Shown here one piece after another: positions 51,875 to 59,108 of a stretch of 64,000 nucleotides of DNA (its first letter is position 1; each line of letters begins with the position of its first letter). A model generated the notes under the pieces. The model did no database searches, had not been told where the DNA came from, and saw only the letters and a list, made by a program, of their open reading frames with translations. This DNA comes from an uncultured Paracoccaceae bacterium (GTDB taxonomy: Bacteria > Pseudomonadota > Alphaproteobacteria > Rhodobacterales > Rhodobacteraceae), in assembly GCA_947501355.1 (NCBI GenBank), contig CANMVA010000001.1:620001-684000 (forward strand), in the 5' to 3' direction. A program made the position numbers and the translations under genes.

Positions 51875-53692
51875 ATGAACAAACAGACCCCCTCAGTCGC
51901 GCGCACGGCGCAGCTTCCGGAAAAGCATGTGAGCCCCCATGGCACAGTCATGGCTGTGTCGATGATGAAGGACGAAGGGCCGTTTGTGCTGGAGTGGATC
52001 GCGCATCACATGGCGATCGGCTTCACCGATCTGCTGGTCTACACCAATGATTGCAGCGACGGCACCGACGACATGCTGATCCGGCTGGAAGAGCTGGGCC
52101 TCGCCTATCACCGCCGCAACGATATTCCCGAGGGGATCAAACCGCAGCCTTCGGCTTTGAAATACGCGCAGGACGAGCCGCTGGTAGGGGAGGCTGACTG
52201 GCTGCTGGTGTTCGATGCCGATGAGTTCCTTTGTATCAAGCATGGCGACGGGTCACTGGACGGGCTGATTGACGGGATCAAGGCCGAGGGTGGCAATGGG
52301 ATGGTCATCACCTGGCGTATCTTTGGCTCAGGCGGCGTGCATGATTGGTCGCGTGATCCGGTGACGGAGCAGTATCTCTACGCCGCACCCCCGATGTGGA
52401 ACAAGGGCTGGGGGGTGAAGACGCTTTTCCAGTTTGATCCCGATGTCTGGAAGCTGGGGATCCACCGGCCCAAGATGAAGAACAAGGTGCTGGATACGGA
52501 GTTTCCCGACACCGTCAAATGGCTCAACGGGTCGGGTCGCCCGATGGAGGATTACTTCAAGTTCCGCGGTTGGCGCTCGATCGTGCGCACGGTCGGTTAT
52601 GACTGGGCGCAGATGAACCATTATGCGGTCAAGGGCATCGACAGCTACGCGATGCGCAAATTCCGCGGCAACGTGAACAACAAGAAAGACAAATATAACG
52701 ATGCGTATTGGTCTTTGCAGGACCGCAACGAGGTGCGCGATGACACGATGCTGCGGTATTCGGAGCGGCGGCGGGAGATTTTCGAAGGGTTGCTGACGGA
52801 CCCGGAGTTGAATCGCCTGCATCATGCGGCGTTGGAGATGGCCGAGGCGAAGCTGAACAGCTTCAAGGGCACGCCCGAATATGAAGAGTTCGTCACCAAT
52901 CTGAAGAAAGCCAGCGAGGTGCCGATCACGCAGGTTGAGGCCAAGCCGCCTAAGGCGCGCGATAAGGAAAAGATCGCAGCACTCATGTCGGATGTGGAAA
53001 AGCGCGCGACCTCCAAGCCGAAAGAGCAAAAGAAGAAGCCGGTGGAGCAGCAGGAGTTGCTGCCCGTCGATGTCTATGTGCGCGGGGAGGTCGATATGTC
53101 GGCCACGCCGCCGATGGAGTGGTTTGCGAACCATTCTGTCCAGCTTCCCGCTGATCCGCGACTTTTCACGCCGCCTGCGCTCATCCAGATATCCGAAGGC
53201 AAGTTCGAGCGTCCCTTGGCGCGCAATGTGCCAAAATGGGTGCCTCCGGGCGGCACCTATCTTGATTACGGCGCCGCCTCCGGGTTTGTCGGCACGCATA
53301 TCGCGCAGGAGCGACACGACGTGACGGTGGTGTTGCAGGAACGCTCGGCTCAGTTGCGGACGTTCATTCGCGGGCTTTGGGCGCAAAACGATGTTGCTGA
53401 GTCCGCGCGTGTGCAATTGGTCGAGGATGTTCCGCTCAGCGATCTTTTGCAGCGGCATCAGCCTGACGTGCTGGCGTTGGGCGATCCAGAGATCACAGCG
53501 GAGAGCTTGAAAGAGGCGTTTGCGTCTGCCTCCAGTCCGAAGACTGTCTTGCTGATGGGGCGGTTCTGGGCGGATCGGGTCGGCGAATTGAAGGCATTTG
53601 AAGCCGTGTTCGCATCCGAGAAATATGTCGAGCGGTTGCAAATCTCGCCACTGGTTGCGGCGGGCTACCGCAAAGCGTCAACGGCAGTGTGA
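51875..53692 (+). CDS. Glycosyltransferase fused to a methyltransferase-like domain
   Basis: From ATG 51875 behind AAAGGGG the protein has 605 residues. Residues about 25-330 are a PF13704-type transferase: AVSMMKDEGPFVLEWIAHHM, YTNDCSDGTDDML, VFDADEFLCI, NHYAVKGIDSYAMRKFRGNV. A charged Lys-rich linker (about 370-430) leads to a C-terminal Rossmann-like domain with GGTYLDYGAASGFVGTHIA, related to SAM methyltransferases, though the catalytic details are not clear. The same two activities occur as separate genes at 48324 and 49342, so this looks like a fused counterpart. Confidence 0.8.
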   Translation: MNKQTPSVARTAQLPEKHVSPHGTVMAVSMMKDEGPFVLEWIAHHMAIGFTDLLVYTNDCSDGTDDMLIRLEELGLAYHRRNDIPEGIKPQPSALKYAQDEPLVGEADWLLVFDADEFLCIKHGDGSLDGLIDGIKAEGGNGMVITWRIFGSGGVHDWSRDPVTEQYLYAAPPMWNKGWGVKTLFQFDPDVWKLGIHRPKMKNKVLDTEFPDTVKWLNGSGRPMEDYFKFRGWRSIVRTVGYDWAQMNHYAVKGIDSYAMRKFRGNVNNKKDKYNDAYWSLQDRNEVRDDTMLRYSERRREIFEGLLTDPELNRLHHAALEMAEAKLNSFKGTPEYEEFVTNLKKASEVPITQVEAKPPKARDKEKIAALMSDVEKRATSKPKEQKKKPVEQQELLPVDVYVRGEVDMSATPPMEWFANHSVQLPADPRLFTPPALIQISEGKFERPLARNVPKWVPPGGTYLDYGAASGFVGTHIAQERHDVTVVLQERSAQLRTFIRGLWAQNDVAESARVQLVEDVPLSDLLQRHQPDVLALGDPEITAESLKEAFASASSPKTVLLMGRFWADRVGELKAFEAVFASEKYVERLQISPLVAAGYRKASTAV

Positions 53693-53787
53693 CCGGCGCG
53701 CCATAGCACCCGCCTCACCATCATCATGAAAGAAATTCGGTTGCCGCGAATCATATGATCTGCGACACGCAACTTGTGAACAGTTTG

Positions 53788-53964
53788 GTCGGGAGAGAGC
53801 GTCCCGCGCCGCCGAAGGAGCAACCGCCCCGGTAAACTCTCAGGCAAAAGGACCGGCGAAGCTGCAACACTCCGAAGAGCCGCCTTGAAAGGGCGCACCG
53901 AAGGAGCAAGCCGCGTGTGACAGGTGTCACATCTGGTGAATCTCTCAGGTTCAAGACGGAGGGG
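53788..53964 (+). ncRNA. Tandem glycine riboswitch
   Basis: Two aptamers lie in tandem. The first has GGGAGAGAGCG, CGCCGAAGGAGCAA and AAACTCTCAGGCAAAAGGAC. The second has ACCGAAGGAGCAAG and GAATCTCTCAGGTTCAAGAC. These are the conserved glycine-riboswitch segments. The second P1 stem can pair CTCCG at 53870-53874 with CGGAG at 53957-53961, next to GGGGG, which includes the Shine-Dalgarno sequence of the short upstream ORF. It lies before a D-amino-acid dehydrogenase rather than gcvT. Confidence 0.92.
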
Positions 53965-53966
53965 GC

Positions 53967-53987
53967 ATGGCCTGTTGGCTTGAGTAA
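53967..53987 (+). CDS. Six-codon upstream ORF between riboswitch and dadA
   Basis: ATG GCC TGT TGG CTT GAG TAA encodes MACWLE. It stands five bases behind GGAGGGGG, far stronger than any signal before dadA itself. Its stop lies five bases ahead of the dadA ATG. Ribosomes ending there could restart on dadA, so the riboswitch may act through this ORF. No protein evidence is possible for so short a frame. Confidence 0.4.
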   Translation: MACWLE

Positions 53988-53992
53988 CAGAC

Positions 53993-55246
53993 ATGACCCA
54001 TATCGCTATTCTCGGCGCCGGCATCACCGGTGTCACAACCGCTTTCCAACTGCAGCAGCGTGGCTTCGATGTCACCGTTTTTGACCGCAATCGCTATCCG
54101 GCGATGGAGACGAGCTTTGCCAATGGCGGCCAGCTTTCCGCGTCAAATGCGGAAGTGTGGAACACCTGGTCAACCGTCTTTAAGGGACTAAAATGGCTGG
54201 CAAAATCAGACGCGCCGTTGTCGGTGAACCCGACGCCAACATGGCACAAGATGTCGTGGATGGCAGAGTTTCTGGCCGCTATCCCGCGCTATCGGTCCAA
54301 TACGGTGAAGACCGCGTCGATGGCCGTGGCCTCGCGCCGGATCATGTTCGAGATGGCCGAACAAGCGGGGGTCGACTTTGACCATTCGCCCGCGGGCATT
54401 CTGCATTTCTACAAATCACAGAAAGACCTGACCCATGCGCGCCGCGTCACGCAAATGCTGGCGGAGGGTGGGCTGGAGCGGCGCGAGTTGAGTGCGGCAG
54501 AAACGCTTGAAAAAGAGCCGACATTGCGCGGCAACGTGGTCGGTGGCTTCTGGACCGAAAGCGATAGCACCGGTGACATTCACAAATTCACTGTAGGCTT
54601 GGCGAAATGGTTGGAGGCGCATGGGGTGACCTTCGCGCTGGGCCATGAAGTGCGCGACGTCAAAGCCGAAGCCGATGTGGTCACGATCACCACCGACGGG
54701 GTGCAGCAGCGCTTTGACGGTGTGGTCGTCTGTGCGGGCGTTGGCAGCCGGAAGTTTGCGAAAATGGCGGGTGATCGGGTGAACGTTTACCCGGTCAAAG
54801 GCTACTCGATCACGGTGAACCTAGAGGACGCGCAGTCGCAGGCCGCCGCTCCGATGGTGTCCCTGCTCGATGACCAGGCCAAAATCGTCACCTCGCGTCT
54901 GGGCCAAAATCGTTTCCGTATTGCAGGCACGGCAGAGTTTAACGGCGAGAACCGGGATATCCGTGCGGACCGGATCGCGCCGCTCACGAAGTGGTGCGAA
55001 GTGCATTTCCCCGATGTGAATACCGAAAGCGTCGTGCCATGGGCGGGTTTGCGTCCGATGATGCCCAATATGATGCCGCGTCTGGGTCGGATCGGCCAGC
55101 CGCGCGTCTTTTACAATACCGGCCATGGTCACCTTGGCTGGACGCTTTCTGCCGTCACCGCCGACATCGTCGCGGGCCATGTTTCAGAGGCGTTTTCAGA
55201 GGCTTCTGCCCCGGTCTCGGGCGGGTTTCGTCTTAAAAACGCCTGA
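53993..55246 (+). CDS. dadA: FAD-dependent D-amino-acid dehydrogenase-like protein
   Basis: The 417-residue flavoenzyme begins THIAILGAGITGVTTAFQLQ, a GxGxxG FAD loop, and has ETSFANGGQLSASNAEVW near residue 41, KGYSITVNL and the C-terminal NTGHGHLGWTLSAVTADIVA. This matches small-subunit DadA, which oxidises D-amino acids to 2-oxo acids. The riboswitch upstream senses glycine, so glycine or D-alanine may be its substrate; that is inference. The name DadA is by similarity only. Confidence 0.9.
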   Translation: MTHIAILGAGITGVTTAFQLQQRGFDVTVFDRNRYPAMETSFANGGQLSASNAEVWNTWSTVFKGLKWLAKSDAPLSVNPTPTWHKMSWMAEFLAAIPRYRSNTVKTASMAVASRRIMFEMAEQAGVDFDHSPAGILHFYKSQKDLTHARRVTQMLAEGGLERRELSAAETLEKEPTLRGNVVGGFWTESDSTGDIHKFTVGLAKWLEAHGVTFALGHEVRDVKAEADVVTITTDGVQQRFDGVVVCAGVGSRKFAKMAGDRVNVYPVKGYSITVNLEDAQSQAAAPMVSLLDDQAKIVTSRLGQNRFRIAGTAEFNGENRDIRADRIAPLTKWCEVHFPDVNTESVVPWAGLRPMMPNMMPRLGRIGQPRVFYNTGHGHLGWTLSAVTADIVAGHVSEAFSEASAPVSGGFRLKNA

Positions 55247-55297
55247 AATCGGCTTATATGAGGGGGTAACGAGGTATAAACTCCGAGGGACCCTTTT

Positions 55298-56191
55298 ATG
55301 AATATCGAGCAGATTTTACTGAATTTTCTGGGTGAGAACCTGTTTTTGCTGGTTCTCGCCGCCTTCATCATCGTCTGTATCTTTCTGGGCGTGCGCATCG
55401 TGCCGCAGTCAGAGCAGTTTGTGGTGGAACGCTTTGGCCGCCTGAAATCGGTTCTGGGGCCGGGCATCAACTTTATCGTCCCGTTTCTGGACCGTGTGGC
55501 GCATAAAATCTCGATCCTTGAGCGGCAGCTACCGAATGCCAGCCAAGACGCGATCACCGTCGACAACGTGCTGGTGCAAGTGGAAACCAGCGTCTTCTAC
55601 CGCATCACCGAGCCAGAGCGCACGGTCTACCGCATCCGCGATGTGGATGCTGCGATTGCGACGACCGTTGCAGGTATTGTGCGGGCCGAGATCGGTAAGA
55701 TGGAACTGGACGAGGTTCAATCGAACCGTTCGCAACTGATCACTCAGATCAAAGCGCTGGTTGAGGATGCGGTCGATGATTGGGGTATTGAAGTGACGCG
55801 TGCGGAAATTCTGGACGTAAACCTTGATCAGGCGACTCGCGATGCGATGATGCAGCAGTTGAACGCCGAACGGGCCCGTCGCGCCGAAGTGACGAAGGCC
55901 GAAGGCAACAAGCGGTCGGTCGAACTGGCCGCGGATGCTGAGCTTTACGCGGCGGAGCAGACCGCCAAAGCCCGCCGGATTGAGGCGGAGGCTGAGGCCT
56001 ATGCGACCCAAGTTGTGGCCGCCGCGATTGCCGAGAACGGTCTGGAAGCCGCGCAATATCAGGTAGCTTTGAAGCAGGTCGAGTCGCTGAATGCGCTGGG
56101 GGGCAGTCAAGGCTCCAACACGATCGTGCTGCCGGCTAACGCGATTGAGGCGTTCGGCAACGCGTTCAACATGCTGAAAGGACGTGGCTGA
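55298..56191 (+). CDS. SPFH/band-7 membrane protein (stomatin-like, QmcA type)
   Basis: The 297-residue protein has an N-terminal membrane segment (about residues 14-32) and an SPFH domain with PQSEQFVVERFGRLKSVLGPG, FIVPFLDRVAHKISILERQ and VLVQVETSVFYRI. A helical coiled coil with ARRAEVTKAEGNKRSVELAA follows. Such proteins form large rings at the membrane, often with an NfeD partner, which is encoded immediately downstream and shares one base. QmcA-like quality control is the usual interpretation. Confidence 0.93.
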   Translation: MNIEQILLNFLGENLFLLVLAAFIIVCIFLGVRIVPQSEQFVVERFGRLKSVLGPGINFIVPFLDRVAHKISILERQLPNASQDAITVDNVLVQVETSVFYRITEPERTVYRIRDVDAAIATTVAGIVRAEIGKMELDEVQSNRSQLITQIKALVEDAVDDWGIEVTRAEILDVNLDQATRDAMMQQLNAERARRAEVTKAEGNKRSVELAADAELYAAEQTAKARRIEAEAEAYATQVVAAAIAENGLEAAQYQVALKQVESLNALGGSQGSNTIVLPANAIEAFGNAFNMLKGRG

Positions 56192-56475
56192 TGGATTTGG
56201 CTTTTGAATGGTGGGTCTGGGCGGTTGCTGCCCTTGCGCTGGGCATCCTTGAGATCCTTGCCCCCGCATTTGTTCTTCTGGGCTTTGCCATTGGGGCAGG
56301 CGTTATCGCGGTCCTGTTGCTGATCGGCGGCCCTGCATTCGTCGGCGGCTCCATCTCGATGGCGCTGGTGATCTTTGCAACCGTCTCGCTGATCGCGTGG
56401 CTGGTGTTGCGCAAGGTCTTTGCGTTGAAAACCGGCCAGGTCAAAACATTCGACACGGATATCAATCAGGGCTGA
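56191..56475 (+). CDS. NfeD-family membrane protein (short form)
   Basis: The 94-residue protein has two or three membrane segments (WWVWAVAALALGILEILAP at the start; ISMALVIFATVSLIAWLVLR near the end) and a short tail (KTGQVKTFDTDINQG) in place of a full OB-fold. It starts within the SPFH stop (TGATG), the normal arrangement of this partner. The missing OB domain could mean a short NfeD type. It converges on the next gene with a 14-bp overlap. Confidence 0.9.
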   Translation: MDLAFEWWVWAVAALALGILEILAPAFVLLGFAIGAGVIAVLLLIGGPAFVGGSISMALVIFATVSLIAWLVLRKVFALKTGQVKTFDTDINQG

Positions 56476-57172
56476 TCCCGAACACGGCATGCAATGTGTC
56501 GCCTTTGACCGACCAGGCGATGCCGAAGGCGACAATTGCAACCGTCTCCAGCCAGAACACAATGTTGATGGCGTCCAGCTGGGTTTCGAGGGTAGATCCG
56601 TTCTCGACCAGCAGGAACGCTGCTGCGAGGCCGCCGAGGGCAGCAAGGATCGTAATTCCGCACCACCGATACACTGCATTGGCGCGGCGCTTTTCAAAGT
56701 CTGGCTTGGTGCCCGGCGCAGAGCGGGTGAAAAGCACCAGACAAAACACCGCGATGGCCAGAAAGAACGCCGCCGCCCCTGCGTAATGAAGGTTCGAGGC
56801 AGCGAAACCGGTCACTGTGCACGCAACCGTTTCGCAGTCGATCTGCGTGTCGATGGGCGTCGGGAACAAGGCCGTGACAATCGCGCCGATCCCCGCAACC
56901 TGAGAGACCCAGCGATCCGAGATGACCTCTCCGGGTTCGGGGGGATAGCCCTTATAGGCAAAAAGAAAAACGCCGATTGCGCAAAGCGCGCCGACAAACA
57001 CGTCGCCCATTCCGGTATAGTAAAACGCGCTGACGGAATCCTCGATCTGGCCGTTGATCGCAAGGCCGTAGCCGATCAGCACAGCGGGCAAGGCCAGCCC
57101 CAGATAGCCCAGTGCCTTGCGCACCGTCAAAAAGGAAAGAACGAGGGCGTTATTGGCTTTGGCATCTGTCAT
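56462..57172 (-). CDS. Multi-pass membrane protein of unknown function
   Basis: From ATG 57172 the protein has 236 residues. It has about six membrane segments: near residues 15-35, 48-70, 88-105, 122-145, 165-190 and 200-225. A conserved-looking YYTGMGDVFVGALCAIGVFL and CETVACT, with two cysteines in a loop, can be seen. No family is recognised. A perfect -10 box TATAAT (minus strand, 57213-57218) lies 41 bp upstream of the start codon. The longer frame to 57367 runs into structured intergenic DNA and is not supported. Confidence 0.75.
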   Translation of the reverse strand: MTDAKANNALVLSFLTVRKALGYLGLALPAVLIGYGLAINGQIEDSVSAFYYTGMGDVFVGALCAIGVFLFAYKGYPPEPGEVISDRWVSQVAGIGAIVTALFPTPIDTQIDCETVACTVTGFAASNLHYAGAAAFFLAIAVFCLVLFTRSAPGTKPDFEKRRANAVYRWCGITILAALGGLAAAFLLVENGSTLETQLDAINIVFWLETVAIVAFGIAWSVKGDTLHAVFGISPD

Positions 57173-57248
57173 GGCGATCTCTTTCATTAAGGCGCGCGGA
57201 GCATAAGGACAGATTATAAAGAAAACCTGATTGCACCGCGCGCGCCTT

Positions 57249-57333
57249 GCTCCGAACCCGGCGGCACCGTCTGAAAAAAGCGGTGCCGCGCGGGCGGAGT
57301 GCGGAGCGCTTCGAACATGAGGGAGGCATGTTC
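57249..57333 (+). other. Strong hairpins in a 338-bp gap before pyrF
   Basis: The gap 57173-57510 holds no large gene. GCTCCG (57249-57254) pairs with CGGAGC (57302-57307), CCCG with CGGG inside it, and GCGGCACCG (57261-57269) with CGGTGCCGC (57281-57289), a nearly 60-nt extended hairpin. A second hairpin is GAACATG (57313-57319) with CATGTTC (57327-57333), presenting AGGGAGG in its loop. It may be a small RNA or leader. It lacks the hallmarks I know for 6S, SRP, tmRNA or RNase P RNA. The strand is not certain. Confidence 0.4.
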
Positions 57334-57334
57334 C

Positions 57335-57382
57335 ATGGGCCGGGAGAAGCCGCGAGAGCCTCCGCAAAAGTATGACTCGTAG
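57335..57382 (+). CDS. Candidate 15-residue ORF beside the hairpins
   Basis: ATG 57335 stands eight bases behind GGGAGG, which lies in the loop of the second hairpin. The frame encodes MGREKPREPPQKYDS and stops at TAG 57380-57382. The peptide is charged and proline-rich. Hidden Shine-Dalgarno placement would allow structural control. Too short to judge by composition, so it is offered as a candidate only. Confidence 0.3.
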   Translation: MGREKPREPPQKYDS

Positions 57383-57510
57383 CCTTGCGCTGGGACGGCG
57401 ACAGGCCTTTCGAGATGATTGTTGTTTAGCAGAAAGGGGCGCGTCTCCCGAAGCGTTGGGGCGAAGTGCCCATGCGCTTTGACGGAGAATTCACGAAATG
57501 TGCGGTTGGG

Positions 57511-58200
57511 TCAGGGTAATTCGGCCAGAACGGCCTCGGCGGCGGATTTGGGGCTGGAGGCCTGCCAGATCGGGCGTCCGACCACGATGTGATCCGCGCC
57601 ATCGGTGATGGCCTGTGCAGGGGTCGCAACGCGCTTTTGATCGCCAAGAGCGGCACCAGCCGGGCGCACACCGGGCGTGACGATCAGCTTGCCCTTGGCT
57701 TCGGGCATCGCGCGGATCAGCGCCGCTTCTTGAGGGGAGGCGATTAGACCATCCGCGCCCGCGCTGAGCGCATTGGCAGCGCGTTCCAGAACAAGGTCCT
57801 GCACATCACCGGGTTTCAGGCAGCTTGCATCCAGGTCCTCGCGATCCAGCGAGGTCAGGATCGTGACCGCAAGGATTTTCATATCCTTGCTGCCTTTGCC
57901 GATCTGAGCCGCGCGGACCACATGGGGGTCGCCATGAACCGTTAGGAAGTCCAGATCGAACTGGGCCAGCCCGCGCACGGCGGCCTCGACCGTGGCGCCG
58001 ATATCAAAGAGTTTCATGTCCAGAAAAATGCGCTTGCCGTGATCCTGTTTCAGCTCATTGGCCAGCGCCAGCCCGCCTGTCGTCAACATGCCCAAGCCGA
58101 TCTTGTAGAATGACACGGCATCATCCAGTGCCTCGGCCAGTTGCAGCCCTTCAATGGCGGTGGGCAGGTCAAGGGCAACAATAAGGCGGTCGTCGGACAT
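57511..58200 (-). CDS. pyrF: Orotidine 5'-phosphate decarboxylase
   Basis: PyrF makes UMP from OMP. From ATG 58200 the product has 229 residues. The motifs are LIVALDLPT at the start, SFYKIGLGML, the catalytic LDMKLFDIGATV (Asp-Lys-Asp), VTILTSLD, GLIASPQEA and VTPGVRPAG...DQKRVATPAQAITDGADHIVVG, represented here by VTPGVRP and IVVGRPI. The ribosome binding site is AGGAG. The longer frame to 58245 is unnecessary. The region downstream (57173-57510) is described separately. Confidence 0.97.
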   Translation of the reverse strand: MSDDRLIVALDLPTAIEGLQLAEALDDAVSFYKIGLGMLTTGGLALANELKQDHGKRIFLDMKLFDIGATVEAAVRGLAQFDLDFLTVHGDPHVVRAAQIGKGSKDMKILAVTILTSLDREDLDASCLKPGDVQDLVLERAANALSAGADGLIASPQEAALIRAMPEAKGKLIVTPGVRPAGAALGDQKRVATPAQAITDGADHIVVGRPIWQASSPKSAAEAVLAELP

Positions 58201-58314
58201 GGGGAGGCTCCTGTGCTGGGTCAGAAGCTCTCCTGCCGGAATCAAGGTGATCTGGCAAGGAACTCTTCACAGGGCGGACGGGTTGAGCGCGGTACCCATC
58301 CTATGGAGAATTTC

Positions 58315-58596
58315 ATGACCGATCAGAACCAGAATAGCCACAAAATGCCGCGTACGTTCTTTGCCCTCATCCCGATCTCTTTTGTGGCGATGGTGGGCAT
58401 TATGGTCTGGGTAGGGCGGGATAACGGCGGTCCTGTCGAAGACCCGGACGTGCTCTTGAACACCGATGCACTGGAAGCCAGCTCCTCGCCGGTGAACCCA
58501 GAAGAGGTTAGCGACCCTGATGGCGTTGGCGGTATGGTCACGCCCACCCCCTCAGGCCCCGAAGGCCGTGATAACGAGGTTTTCTTCGAGAATTAA
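58315..58596 (+). CDS. Small single-pass membrane protein of unknown function
   Basis: From ATG 58315 (GGAG six bases upstream) the protein has 93 residues: a short basic N-terminus, one membrane segment at about 13-34 (TFFALIPISFVAMVGIMVWV) and an acidic Pro/Ser-rich tail that should face the periplasm. No family is recognised. It is divergent from pyrF and its stop overlaps the convergent unknown gene by four bases. Confidence 0.7.
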   Translation: MTDQNQNSHKMPRTFFALIPISFVAMVGIMVWVGRDNGGPVEDPDVLLNTDALEASSSPVNPEEVSDPDGVGGMVTPTPSGPEGRDNEVFFEN

Positions 58597-58901
58597 GCGG
58601 CGCGGGTAAACAAACCGTCCAGCATCGTTTTCAGCGATGCGAGATGCGCGCGGGGCACCGGCAAACCTTCGCCATCCGCAAGAAGACGGGTGCGAAGCCC
58701 CGGCGTTTTCGAACGATGCTGTTTGTGAGCCCGGGCGATCATGCCTTCGCTGATCGTCTCGAATGACGCGTTCAGCGGGGCTTTTAGGCTGGCCGCATAG
58801 CGCGTGGTGACCGGGCCGTCATGGATTGTGACGATGGCCTCGAACGCGGCCTCGACCGGGTTGTAGGTCAGGTCTGAAATCTCTGTGCGTTTACTGCTCA
58901 T
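58593..58901 (-). CDS. Conserved-looking protein of unknown function
   Basis: The 102-residue protein has EISDLTYNPVEAAFEAIVTI, TRYAASLKAPLNASFETISE and GLPVPRAHLASLKTMLDGLF. Composition and codon use look native, and AAAGAGGTG precedes ATG 58901. I recall similar small proteins near pyrF and clpB in Rhodobacterales but cannot assign a function. It is cytosolic with no signal or membrane segment. Confidence 0.7.
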   Translation of the reverse strand: MSSKRTEISDLTYNPVEAAFEAIVTIHDGPVTTRYAASLKAPLNASFETISEGMIARAHKQHRSKTPGLRTRLLADGEGLPVPRAHLASLKTMLDGLFTRAA

Positions 58902-58959
58902 GTTGCACCTCTTTGGGTCTTGTTTCCGTTATGTAAATGGGTCGGAAGTTATGGATTAA

Positions 58960-58987
58960 ACGGGGAAATCACGAATTTGTTCCCCGT
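58960..58987. other. Inverted repeat upstream of clpB promoter
   Basis: ACGGGGAA (58960-58967) and TTCCCCGT (58980-58987) form a perfect 8-bp stem with a 12-base loop, 14 bp upstream of the heat-shock -35 element. No T run follows. It could be an operator or a hairpin in the upstream region of the divergent small gene. Confidence 0.4.
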
Positions 58988-59001
58988 GCGTGAAGATGCG
59001 T

Positions 59002-59030
59002 CTTGAAGCGGGGGCTGTTGCCTCCCATTT
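59002..59030 (+). promoter_or_regulatory. Heat-shock (RpoH) promoter of clpB
   Basis: CTTGAAG at 59002-59008 and CCCATTT at 59024-59030 are separated by 15 bases, matching the RpoH consensus CTTGAA and CCCATNT. It lies about 80 bp before the clpB start, so heat-shock control of clpB is likely. Confidence 0.75.
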
Positions 59031-59108
59031 ATTTGACAAGGTCCTCACTGGGGTATGCCGCGAAGTCGGGTGCGCCAAATCCGGGACGCTTATAGAAGGA
59101 GAGAGCGT

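Noticed and set aside
57240-57400. Possible 6S, SRP, tmRNA or RNase P RNA gene
   Set aside because: None of the conserved sequence marks I know (such as GGAAGCAGCC of SRP RNA or the tmRNA tag frame) is present. It is kept only as an unassigned structured stretch.
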